Positions 9,901 to 16,853 of a stretch of DNA of 64,000 nt are shown here, one piece after another (positions within the stretch are counted from its first letter, which is position 1; the number at the start of each line of letters is the position of its first letter). Made by a program: the position numbers and the translations under genes. This stretch comes from an uncultured Victivallis sp. (lineage in GTDB: Bacteria; Verrucomicrobiota; Lentisphaeria; Victivallales; Victivallaceae): assembly GCA_944389895.1 (NCBI GenBank), contig CALXOA010000119.1, positions 26,548 through 90,547 of the forward strand, given 5' to 3'. Under the pieces are notes generated by a model. The model was not told the origin of the DNA. It made no database searches and worked only from the letters and a program-made list of their open reading frames with translations.

Positions 9901-12053
9901 AGCGTGGAACCAGTGCGCACCTCATAGGAATATTCCGAATCAGCATACATCACGTCAAGCGTCATGGTCGCATTGTCGGTGATGAAGAAATTCAGATTGT
10001 CTGTAAAAACCAGTCCGTGATCCGCGAGGTAATCCGAAAGCGTCGTGTCGGAATCCACCTTGTACCAGCGCTCCAGATTGGAGAAGGCAAGCGAACTGGC
10101 ACAATACAGATTACCGCCGTACACGAGAACGGTTCCTCCAATCGGGCCGGAAACATTGTCCGCCAGAGAAAGTGTTCCATCTTCACTCACGTTGAGAGAA
10201 GCGGTGTTGGTCAACCGGCCGGCATGCAGAAGCGCTCCGGATCCCACGGAGACCGTACCGTTGTTGACCAGATGATTCAACTCCACACCGCCGGTGTGAG
10301 AAGTATTGGATGTGGCGCTGCCCTGCGTCAGAATCGACAATGTACCGCCGGTTTCAACCGTTACGGTCCCACCCAGCGTCATCACATCGGAAAGTACAAC
10401 GTCGGAGTTAACCAGCAGCTCACCATAGCTGGAATTGGTGAAATTCGAAGCGTTCAATCTGCTGTAGTAAACATTGACGGCCAATGTCCCGGAGTTATCG
10501 AAACTGGTCCAACGGACACTGGAGCTGTTCAGGTTGAAACTCCCGTAATTTTCGATCTCAGCCCACTGACCACCGTTGGCATTGATCGTTCCGTAGTTGG
10601 TCACGTCAGCCTGAATTGCGGCATTGGCATTGGAGATTTCAAACTTACCACTGCTCCAGATCGTACTGCCGCTGGCAATTGAACCGGAAAGGGTGACGGT
10701 TCCGTAATTTACCATGTCGCCGCTGAAGCTGGCACCGGAGTTGATCACAACAGTCGTATTGCTGGAGATGGTGAACGTCCCGTTGGTCACCGTCAGCGCA
10801 CCATCGGAGAACGTGGCGGAAAAAGAACCGTCCTTGCTGCTGAGAGTGAGATCACCATTGAAGTTGATGTTCCCTTTCGCTGCTGCATCGACTGAAAGAA
10901 TAATCTCATCTCCGGAATGCGCCTGCCCGAATGCCCAGAGCAACGTCCCTTCCTTGTTTTCAGCAGCGGCCTCAGTTACGTTATACCCGGTCAAGGTATA
11001 CTCATAATCGTGAGCATAGATCGAGTCGACATCGATTACACCGACACTGTACTCCAGATCCCAGTCGCCGCGGGAACCGGTATCATCAACCGAAGCTGCA
11101 ACATCAGCGCCCGTCAATTGAGCGATGTTCGAGATCAACATCTGCCCATCAAGGTTTCCGGCGACATTACAGCCGTAGATCATGATATCGCCGTCATCGG
11201 TCAGATGCTGACCGATGTTGGCCCAGCTGGCCGGATCACTCGCGACCGATTCCGCATCGATCACCTCGCCGTTCAACACGAAATAACCCGCGTTCCCATG
11301 GGAAACGATATGCAACGCACCATACTTGACATCAGGATTGGCATCCAGATAGTCGTTGATCTGGTCGAGAGCATCCTGCCCGTCCTTGAGAATCAACACA
11401 TCGGTGTTGTCAGCAAGAGAATCGATGATCTTCTCCGGATTCAGCACACTCGAATTGATGATGACCAACTCGCGGGGAGACTCCTCAACCACCGGCGCAA
11501 AGGCATCGACAAACGCCACCGAGCCATCAAGCGCAACATGATCCTGCCCGGCATCAGCATCGGCGTCGGCGTCCACATTGACGAAGTCGTCGATATCCCC
11601 GTCGATGTCATGCCCGCCGTCGGCATCGGCGACCATCTGATCCACATCCGCACTGTCGGGAGTCATGTCACCGGCATGATCGACCGCAGCATCGGCATCA
11701 TAGTCGGCAGCGTCGACATCACCGGAAACAGCATCAGCCGGAGCCCCTGAATCAGCGGCTTCCGGCTGGGCGATTTCGCCCTCGATGATCGCATCGACAG
11801 CGGCGTCGATGTCGGAAACTTTTTCCGGTTCAACCGGGGCGGCGGGCCGGCCGCCTCCCCCCGTTGCTCCGGCGACCGGATTCTCCGGCGGCGCATTTTT
11901 CAACGCGTCACGCTCCTCTGCGGCCTGGGCATCCGATTCGGAAACCTGCCCCTGTGCCGCCTGTTCGGCGGCATCGACTATCTCAGCTGCGCCGGCCGCG
12001 TCGAACAGGACGCGGTCTTCCAGCTTGAAAATATCAATGTGTTTTCTGCTCAT
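3993..12053 (-). CDS. Giant DUF4347 repeat adhesin with LEDRVLFDAA leader
   Basis: 2686 residues; the start is fixed by GGAGGAGGAG just upstream. There is no ordinary signal peptide. The N-terminus MSRKHIDIFKLEDRVLFDAA is an LEPR-XLL-type leader known from very large surface proteins. Residues 25-190 are an Ala/Asp-rich, highly acidic linker. Residues 195-352 match DUF4347, with IVSHG (H252) and IYGCNVAG (C295) followed by LTGADVAAS and GDWDLEYSVG. The remaining ~2200 residues are Asn/Gly/Thr/Val-rich beta-helix-like repeats (NNSGTL.., NTGTFNFN..), with a compact 17-18-residue tandem block near residues 2170-2300. The last ~90 residues are acidic (FQDEDYSDVMDIADIF). No RTX nonapeptides are visible. 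A surface-exposed or secreted adhesin exported by the flanking genes is the likely role. Confidence 0.88.
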   Translation of the reverse strand: MSRKHIDIFKLEDRVLFDAAGAAEIVDAAEQAAQGQVSESDAQAAEERDALKNAPPENPVAGATGGGGRPAAPVEPEKVSDIDAAVDAIIEGEIAQPEAADSGAPADAVSGDVDAADYDADAAVDHAGDMTPDSADVDQMVADADGGHDIDGDIDDFVNVDADADADAGQDHVALDGSVAFVDAFAPVVEESPRELVIINSSVLNPEKIIDSLADNTDVLILKDGQDALDQINDYLDANPDVKYGALHIVSHGNAGYFVLNGEVIDAESVASDPASWANIGQHLTDDGDIMIYGCNVAGNLDGQMLISNIAQLTGADVAASVDDTGSRGDWDLEYSVGVIDVDSIYAHDYEYTLTGYNVTEAAAENKEGTLLWAFGQAHSGDEIILSVDAAAKGNINFNGDLTLSSKDGSFSATFSDGALTVTNGTFTISSNTTVVINSGASFSGDMVNYGTVTLSGSIASGSTIWSSGKFEISNANAAIQADVTNYGTINANGGQWAEIENYGSFNLNSSSVRWTSFDNSGTLAVNVYYSRLNASNFTNSSYGELLVNSDVVLSDVMTLGGTVTVETGGTLSILTQGSATSNTSHTGGVELNHLVNNGTVSVGSGALLHAGRLTNTASLNVSEDGTLSLADNVSGPIGGTVLVYGGNLYCASSLAFSNLERWYKVDSDTTLSDYLADHGLVFTDNLNFFITDNATMTLDVMYADSEYSYEVRTGSTLIVAVASEIGSLEVQGTVSVTAPRLDITGAGSGSGEMNADGLVVYHQSGYVIGGAYNGGLSLIGSSMWIYDDLTVSGIFTAKSTTGSVSVSIGSDATLTILGQVADAYTTTYSVQGTMNVETQAVKVAFSGSIYVGQYGRLNLAAEYLSCNGYVGLNAGYGAINITGDYTEFTAGFSDAASWYNYSGYITAADAAGLHETGYQVASSISSYKGTVTIDTTGEVVFSGSHEVVIVNEFNIVAAGKVTFNATLAVAAGNFTVSRDVVELYFNDVYVSTQYRTSRETHFDISAQDTVFNGTFNLYAISPRNYSSDGTNDAGEYIWNRYTDYFSGVDSSGNKAIVLSAASQYQYAYALFDGDKVTFNSSVSLSSAYGMATFTNQAGAMTFNGSVTNDASGRTPGDGGSAALQASGGTLTVGYMVNYSYFYLGDNTTVNGAVTNTATNITNYNRQDPFAYFTIGSNNNFSTSSSFSNNGSYLFVAVDVLGGGNNFSGTFTNTATLSVNPGPDAAARNVFENLINNGTGEVTFANSGDAAVNITNAAKLTVADTSDGIQFTGLSNSGNASILADVNFLREDFGTGVVNNSGTLFINGVLNSELSLSNSGTTTIAGAGSLVQGDISNTGTFNFNANATIEGEVSNSGLLNVNAGATGMVFSSLINAASGTVQLNARSTLNSVTNSGSVTINAPAQDTVIGYLDNKAGASVIATAGIIFGLDGFESGVENAGTITIANSVSCVNGATFINYQSGILYLNQTLDPNQHENRLDITNEGRVEVSGTVHLGEVTNASGATIRLTTESSMLCFDGTLENNGAITGTGSVVFRGETAGTGYLALAGARSTITYDAASEVSQQFFATDAAGNYNYNAQVIIQGQYGEVHIDRDMVFNRGLVLNGGNLVVDAGYVFNATSVTLTAGTLTIQNGATFRSEDDLVFDTAITLVNDGIVQLLDGKSVTFAGETSGSGSLLMSGGDITYSSTSAEQYLYATVGEFGEVTLSGGTKVVGFDMNMSSLVNNGADIRVLAGVTLSLGQVTGDGSAYSIFVERDAASGSYGTLKLGSESAAVGTINNSGLVDLTVAAGKSVTAQGIVNAATGTFQANVAGAFDVTGDGSNAGTLSLVTTGSGSVNLDGSIDNSGLLGLSGAAGSIAVSGLVNTGTVNASTGVFTTVDNQATFNVNANDIVLGAFSNTGALNFNTDFSIGDGTFDYSTTPVEIGGTVTVAAGRTLTVASSHQIRFVDTVNVGENSRFVVNSVGTYDASAVALTGGGVYVETMNNQGEVEVHYIGTAAATEAVLQINNVALNTGRLTALTNGVLLLSQASSVPGEVYAQDGKVYFLGDIPDLSIWLTVTGNASVSSYEFMYSDLYTGKYGFLVTSGSSLTVDTAKASDSQLKYDVKEGGTLIFDVDCNVLGSVALAGTLLVNNGSNVTLTGVTSGTGSVTANGKVTYAASNSAGFGGTYNAGLAVSGSNVKFSGAVKATDVSVSGSNVNFADAVDAGDVSVSGSNVTFGGTVDAGDVSVVGNDVSFNDAVTAGDVLITGNNAEFGGAVSAADVAVDGSAEFAGDVSAADVTVDGSAEFNGAMTATGSLSGAGNVVFDGAVSAAGGANMGAGSLVTYNAGATEVIDGTYDSLTLNGPHTAQNVTVNAEATINGEVDSSGTLLFGASGNVVQGADGWINSTGRVEYAGRGDVVSGTYQTLVVSGSDQTAGDVTIEGSLLYTGSGLEVDGILTNNGQVVLEEAGNSANFNNSVFNNGLFQVNNDGNRFTGTFVNNDRLEVAGDDNIFARVTNNGQFTLSGDHNFFSEVYNQKDFSITGDSNRIVALTNISTTRIDGDDNSFGSITNSGNGVIWKNGQMWMVSGVGAVGDGFPSQWNLNFSSLAEVLGNELRAAELEELFNQEGPGIFRRRVSTFENTVTDITDALEGTVNYVDPEMTYDEAIFDGADFQDEDYSDVMDIADIFSDQLSAAIEEMVAV
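5164..5545 (-). repeat. Tandem 51-54-bp repeats inside the adhesin gene
   Basis: Seven or so head-to-tail units of 51-54 bases encode 17-18-residue repeats of the form VSVSGSNVxFxxxVDAGD and VxVDGSAEFxGxVSAAD. The units differ by point changes and by one codon. They are the most regular part of the beta-helix region and could expand or contract by slippage or recombination. The repeat was identified from the translated text; edges are approximate. Confidence 0.8.
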
Positions 12054-12072
12054 GGTCTCCTCCTCCGGAAAC

Positions 12073-13749
12073 TTAGCGATTCGTCTTGTTCAGCACGTCG
12101 GAAACCTTCTCCGGACTGGAACTGTAGATCGCAATGAAATCGACGTCGTTGAAGCTGGTCAGAGGCTGATTGACAACCTTGGTCTCGAGTTCCTTGAACT
12201 CGGTGCTGGCAGCGGCCATGCGCGCCGCGCGGCTCTCGTCGTACTCAGCCTGCGCCTTGGCGATTTCAACCTGAGCACGACGCTTTGCTGCAGCCAGCTC
12301 CTCCTTGAGACCGCCCAGCGTCTTGGAGTCGATGCTGCGCAGCCCGAGGGTGTTCAGCAACCGGTAATAGGCAACGTAGTAGTTCCCCAGCGTCAACAGA
12401 CGCTCAATCTCAGTCTCGGCGGTGACCAGACGCATGTGATCAAGTTCCAGAGAGGAGAGCGCCCCGGTGATATCCTTGCTGGCGGTGGCGGCCTTGAGAT
12501 TGTTGCTGTAAGTGGTGAACACCTTGTCATCGATCTGGAAGCGCTCCTTGGTCGCCATCAGGTTCGCATGAGCGATACGGACCTGCGCCATCACACCCAC
12601 AGCCTGCGCAAAGGTACGGGCCTCTTCGGCGTCGACCTGGCTGCTGTAGGCCTGGTAGCGGGCGATATGCTGGGGCAATTTCAGGAGATTGTAGGCGGCG
12701 CGAATGCCGAGTTCCCACCAGCTCGAATGATAGAGGAAGCTGTTGGTGCTGTTCGTGAAGTCCGTGTAGATCCGAACGTTCGGGAACATCATCAGGATCG
12801 TCTTGCGGCATTCAAGCACATTGATGTGCTTCTGCATGTCGATTTCATACAGTTCAGGACGCTCAAGCAGAGCAATCTGCTCCATCAGCTCGATGTTCGG
12901 CAGGTCAAAATCCGGCACCTGATTCAAATAGGAATCCTCGACGAGGATCTTGCCCGAGGGATAAAGCCCGAGCTGCGAACGCAACTCGACGCAGCTGTTC
13001 TCATAACTGCGGATATAGTTGGTCAGACGCTTCTCCATCTCGACGAAACGACGGGTTTCATCAAAGGCGCGGAAGGGATCGATCTCACGGGCCTTGCTCA
13101 ATTTTTCGATCAGCGCGTAGCGATTCCGGCAATCCTCAAGCAGTGACGTGGTGATCCGGATCGCCTTCTGCGCAGCGGCAACCTGGAAGTAACTTTTGAC
13201 AACATCGAGCGTCAGGTTCTGACCGGCGCGCTTGGTCCGCAATTCGCGCATCATCGCACGGTCCTCGGCCTGCTGCGTGTTGAAAAACGCCAGACCGAAG
13301 TCCAGAACGCTCAGCGCAAGATCCACATTGAGATAGTTCAATGCCCGATCCTGGCTGGTGCTGTAACCATAGGTCAAACCACCCTCTCCAACCTTTTCAC
13401 TGCTCGACGCCGGAACGTTGCTGCGATCGGTGAAGGTATTGGAAACATTCAACTCCGGCAGCATACCGAGCATCTCGGCCGTCTTCATCTCATGAGCGAC
13501 ACTCTCCTCAAGGCTCATCACCTTGAGGTCAAGATTGTGCTTCATCGCCATTTCGATGCACTCGATAAGCCCCATCTTCTTGCCGTCCATCATATCGCGA
13601 TACTGGGCGGCATTGAAATGCTTCATCGCATATTCAGCCCGTTCCTGCCGGTAGTCCTCATAGGACTTGCAGCCACTCATGGCCAGCATGCCGGCGACGG
13701 CTCCGACGCATCCGATTCCGAACAGCACTGAATTTGTTTTCTTCATCAT
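12073..13749 (-). CDS. TolC-family outer-membrane efflux lipoprotein
   Basis: 558 residues. The start ATGATG is preceded by AGAAGGAAG. A lipoprotein signal ends LAMSGC (Cys27), as in NodT/OprM-type factors. The body is the long alpha-helical double repeat of outer-membrane factors (for example the stretch around MKHNLDLKVMSLEESVAHEM and the second-repeat stretch near AQAVGVMAQVRIAHANLMATKERF). The C-terminus is extended by an Ala/Lys/Glu-rich coil. It sits 19 bases before the adhesin gene in the same operon, so it is very probably the outer-membrane exit channel for that adhesin. The family is clear; the substrate is inferred from the neighbours. Confidence 0.85.
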   Translation of the reverse strand: MMKKTNSVLFGIGCVGAVAGMLAMSGCKSYEDYRQERAEYAMKHFNAAQYRDMMDGKKMGLIECIEMAMKHNLDLKVMSLEESVAHEMKTAEMLGMLPELNVSNTFTDRSNVPASSSEKVGEGGLTYGYSTSQDRALNYLNVDLALSVLDFGLAFFNTQQAEDRAMMRELRTKRAGQNLTLDVVKSYFQVAAAQKAIRITTSLLEDCRNRYALIEKLSKAREIDPFRAFDETRRFVEMEKRLTNYIRSYENSCVELRSQLGLYPSGKILVEDSYLNQVPDFDLPNIELMEQIALLERPELYEIDMQKHINVLECRKTILMMFPNVRIYTDFTNSTNSFLYHSSWWELGIRAAYNLLKLPQHIARYQAYSSQVDAEEARTFAQAVGVMAQVRIAHANLMATKERFQIDDKVFTTYSNNLKAATASKDITGALSSLELDHMRLVTAETEIERLLTLGNYYVAYYRLLNTLGLRSIDSKTLGGLKEELAAAKRRAQVEIAKAQAEYDESRAARMAAASTEFKELETKVVNQPLTSFNDVDFIAIYSSSPEKVSDVLNKTNR

Positions 13750-13825
13750 CTTACTTCCTTCTGGCTTGGATAATGTATTGTCACTGTTGTTGTTATTTTT
13801 TCAGATTCAATTCTGGATATTCACG

Positions 13826-16213
13826 TCAGAGCGCCAATTCACGCTGCATCTTTTCAAGCGCCGACACCTTGTCTTTCGCCAACTCAAAACCATTCTGTGC
13901 CGACTTCTCATACCATGCGAGAGCCTCATATACATCCGGCTCGGTTCCAATTCCCTGCTCATAACAATTCCCGAGCCGGAATTGCGCATACTTGTTCCCG
14001 AGCAACGCAGACTCGCGGAAAAAGGCGAGAGCGGTCTGCGGATTCTTCATCACGCCGCGGCCGTTCTCATAACAGCCGGCAAGAGCGTAAAGCCCGTAGG
14101 GGTTCTTCTTGGCCGCCGACTTTTCGTACCAGGAGAAGGCTTTCTGATAGTCGAGCTTCGTGCCGATCCCGTTCTCATACATCAGCCCGAGCTGATACAT
14201 CGCCTCGGCATTCCCAAGCTCGGCGGCAATCCGGATATAGTGGAAAGCCTGTTCAAAACTGGAGGTGGTACCATCTCCATCCTTGTAACAGAGCCCGAGA
14301 TAGAAGCAACCGTTGACGTTGTTCTGCGCAGCCGAACGCTTGAAGGATTCAAACGCCTTCGCCGGATTCCGGGGGACTCCGATTCCCTTCAACTCACAAA
14401 GCCCCATCCAGAACTGCCCCTCGGCATTCCCGAGTTCAGCAGCACGGCGGAAATACCCGACGGCAGTATCGATGTTGCGGTCGACGCCGGTTCCCTCAAA
14501 GTAACATTTACCGAGCCACGCGATCGCATCACCGTTATTCTGTTTTTCAGCCTGCCGGAAGTATTCCAGCATTTTTGCGGTATCCTTCGGCACATCCCCG
14601 AGACCATTGCGGCTGTAGAGACCTAGCATGTGCAGCGCTTTCGCATTACCGGCCTTGCCGGCGGCCTCCAGCCACCGGAACCCCTCCTTGTAATCCTGAG
14701 GAACCAGAACACCGTCGGAATAGATCTTGCCGAGCAGATACTGCGCTTCCGGATCATTCGCCTCGGCAGCACGGCGAAGCATCGCCACACCTTTCTCCGC
14801 ATCGGCGTTTTCAACACCGATTCCATTCAGCAGAAAGTCTCCCAGAGAGAGTTCCGCCGCACGATTGCCCTGTTCGGCGGCGGCTGTCAACCACTCCACC
14901 GCCTCCTGACTGTTCTGCTCAACGCCATATCCCTGCTGGCAGAACATCGCATAAAGCAACTGCCCGTAGCTGTCGCCACTCTCGGCGGAACGTCTGGCGG
15001 ACTGCGCCGCCAGTACCGGATTGACCTCAGTCCCATACCCTTTCTGATAGCAGAGAGCAAGGAAATACTGCCCCTCGGAACTTCCCGCCTCGGCAGCCCT
15101 GGAAAACCACTGAAACGCCTTCGCCCGATCCACGGCAACCCCTTCCGCACCGGTAAGGTAGAGCCTTCCCAGCCGGCACTGCGCCGAAAGATTCCCGCGC
15201 TCAGCCGCACGCTGCAGGTATTTTACGCCTTCACTCACACTGCCGGGCGTTTGCACATAGTGCTCACCGAGCAGCGTCACAGCTTCAACGCTGCCGAGTT
15301 CGGCCGCCTTCTTCAGGTACTCAAGCGATTTGGCGGAATCGGCGGAGTAGTATCTGGCAAGCGCCAGATAAGCAAGCGGACTGTCAGCGGCGGCGGCACG
15401 GTTGTAATATTCCAGAGCTTTTGCCTTGTCTTCCGGCACGCCGTCACCCTTGAAACAGCAGTCGCCCAACAGCACCATCGCCTGCGCGTTGCCGCGATCA
15501 ACCGCACGCCGGATCAGGGAAAGAGCCTTCTCCACATCACGTTCAACCTCGTAACCGTTGAGATAGCACTCTCCCAACGCGGCCAGAGCATAGGTATTGT
15601 CGGAGTCGGCGGCGCGCCGGAACCACTTGATCGCCTCCGCATAATCGCGCCGCATCGAAATCCCGTCGCGGAACCAGGTCCCGATCATGTATTCGGCGGA
15701 AGCATTGCCGAGCCGCGCCGAACGAAGCAGATAACGCAACGCCAGATCATCGTCCTGTCGGACGCCCTGCCCATCGTGGTAGATGACCGCCAGCAGCAGA
15801 AGGGCATCGGAGTTGTCTGCCGCAGCCGCGCGCTCCAGAAAAGCCACCGCCTCAGGAATATTCTGCTTGACACCAAGCCCCTTGAAAAGCATGAAACCCG
15901 CCCAGAACTCACCGAACGCATTTTTCGCATCGGCAGCCTTGCGGTAATTCTGATAAGCCTGCGCGTAATCCTGCTTGACCCCCAGACCGTTGCTGTAACA
16001 ATAACCAAGATAAGCCAGTGCGGCGGGATTATTCTCAGCGGCCCCTTTCTTCAGAACCGAGACAACATCCTCAAGCGTCGAAACCTGACTCTCGGGGAAG
16101 TTGTTCTGAATCGCGCTCTTCAGAAAAGCCTCGGCCTCCTCCCCGGCCCACACGCAATTGCACAGCGAACAGACGGCAACGAGCCGGAGCATGGCACCCT
16201 TGAAGCCCATCAT
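13826..16213 (-). CDS. Secreted Sel1-repeat protein
   Basis: 795 residues starting at the ATG at 16213 with AAAGG eight bases upstream (a GTG one codon earlier is possible). A signal peptide (LRLVAVCSLCNCVWAGE) is followed by about twenty Sel1-like repeats of 35-37 residues of the form AxxLGxxYxxGxGVxxDxxKAxxxYxxAAExG, which continue to the C-terminus. Sel1 repeats are TPR-like scaffolds for protein-protein contacts. No enzymatic domain is seen. It is the first gene of the adhesin export operon, 76 bases ahead of the TolC-like gene, which suggests a periplasmic assembly, chaperone or regulatory role. That role is inference. Confidence 0.85.
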   Translation of the reverse strand: MMGFKGAMLRLVAVCSLCNCVWAGEEAEAFLKSAIQNNFPESQVSTLEDVVSVLKKGAAENNPAALAYLGYCYSNGLGVKQDYAQAYQNYRKAADAKNAFGEFWAGFMLFKGLGVKQNIPEAVAFLERAAAADNSDALLLLAVIYHDGQGVRQDDDLALRYLLRSARLGNASAEYMIGTWFRDGISMRRDYAEAIKWFRRAADSDNTYALAALGECYLNGYEVERDVEKALSLIRRAVDRGNAQAMVLLGDCCFKGDGVPEDKAKALEYYNRAAAADSPLAYLALARYYSADSAKSLEYLKKAAELGSVEAVTLLGEHYVQTPGSVSEGVKYLQRAAERGNLSAQCRLGRLYLTGAEGVAVDRAKAFQWFSRAAEAGSSEGQYFLALCYQKGYGTEVNPVLAAQSARRSAESGDSYGQLLYAMFCQQGYGVEQNSQEAVEWLTAAAEQGNRAAELSLGDFLLNGIGVENADAEKGVAMLRRAAEANDPEAQYLLGKIYSDGVLVPQDYKEGFRWLEAAGKAGNAKALHMLGLYSRNGLGDVPKDTAKMLEYFRQAEKQNNGDAIAWLGKCYFEGTGVDRNIDTAVGYFRRAAELGNAEGQFWMGLCELKGIGVPRNPAKAFESFKRSAAQNNVNGCFYLGLCYKDGDGTTSSFEQAFHYIRIAAELGNAEAMYQLGLMYENGIGTKLDYQKAFSWYEKSAAKKNPYGLYALAGCYENGRGVMKNPQTALAFFRESALLGNKYAQFRLGNCYEQGIGTEPDVYEALAWYEKSAQNGFELAKDKVSALEKMQRELAL

Positions 16214-16509
16214 CACTCAAACCTTTCAATATGCATCAATAAAATTTCCCAAATTCCTACCACAACACATCTTTTTCTCCGCCCGGAGCACACACCGGAC
16301 TCCAGAGCGCAAAAAACACCACAGGAAGCCTGCCGCCGTATTCACAGCAACCGTTTTCCCGGGTTTTTTCTCAACATACACCCTTTGATTTTATCGAACT
16401 TTCTGACAGCCCGGGCTTTTTCATTTCTCGTGCTTCAACTCACCGTGCACTGACACGCAGGGTGAAAAAAACATATTTTTTTTGAAAAAACCGACCCGAC
16501 CTGTTACTA

Positions 16510-16538
16510 ACTATATCAAGCGTTTCTTCAAAAGTCAA
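16510..16538 (-). promoter_or_regulatory. Putative sigma-70 promoter of the adhesin-export operon
   Basis: Reading the minus strand, TTGACT (16538-16533), a 17-base spacer and TATAGT (16515-16510). This is the best promoter match upstream of the Sel1 gene. It implies a transcript start near 16503 and a long leader of about 290 bases. Confidence 0.55.
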
Positions 16539-16635
16539 TGACAAAAAATAAAAATAAACAAGTTTTTTGACACAACTTTCTTTCCGACACAATGCTCAGA
16601 CTCGATTCTGTTCCTCAAAAAAAAACCACATCCTA

Positions 16636-16663
16636 TTGAAAATCGCCAATTCGCCGCTATACT
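16636..16663 (+). promoter_or_regulatory. Putative sigma-70 promoter of the polysaccharide gene pair
   Basis: TTGAAA (16636-16641), a 16-base spacer, TATACT (16658-16663). It lies about 190 bases upstream of the glycosyltransferase start and about 100 bases from the oppositely oriented promoter. Confidence 0.55.
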
Positions 16664-16853
16664 ATATAAATATGGGAAGGAACGCAGAACAGGGATTGCA
16701 GTTGATATTCCGACGCAGAAAGGGATTGTGTCGCACGTCCGGAGATGGATGTCTCCATTCCGCAAACAGGCCGATCACCGATTGCAAACCGTCTGGGAAT
16801 GTCCCCGTCGCATGGTTCTCTCCCCTGTAACCAAGGATTCTGGAGAAACATTG

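Larger units (their letters stand above)
16214..16853. other. Divergent intergenic region between adhesin-export and polysaccharide genes
   Basis: 640 bases without a supported gene, AT-rich from about 16450 to 16680. It carries one good sigma-70-type promoter on each strand (listed separately), leaving untranslated leaders of roughly 290 bases for the Sel1 operon and 185 bases for the glycosyltransferase. Short open frames here have no convincing ribosome sites or family resemblance. Confidence 0.6.

Noticed and set aside
3993..12053. Possible RTX calcium-binding toxin
   Set aside because: No GGxGxDxxx nonapeptides are present; the repeats are Asn/Gly beta-helix type and the leader is at the N-terminus.
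14630..16453. A 607-codon plus-strand frame opposite the Sel1 gene
   Set aside because: Its periodic sequence mirrors the Sel1 repeats on the other strand; the Sel1 protein with signal peptide and ribosome site is the real gene.
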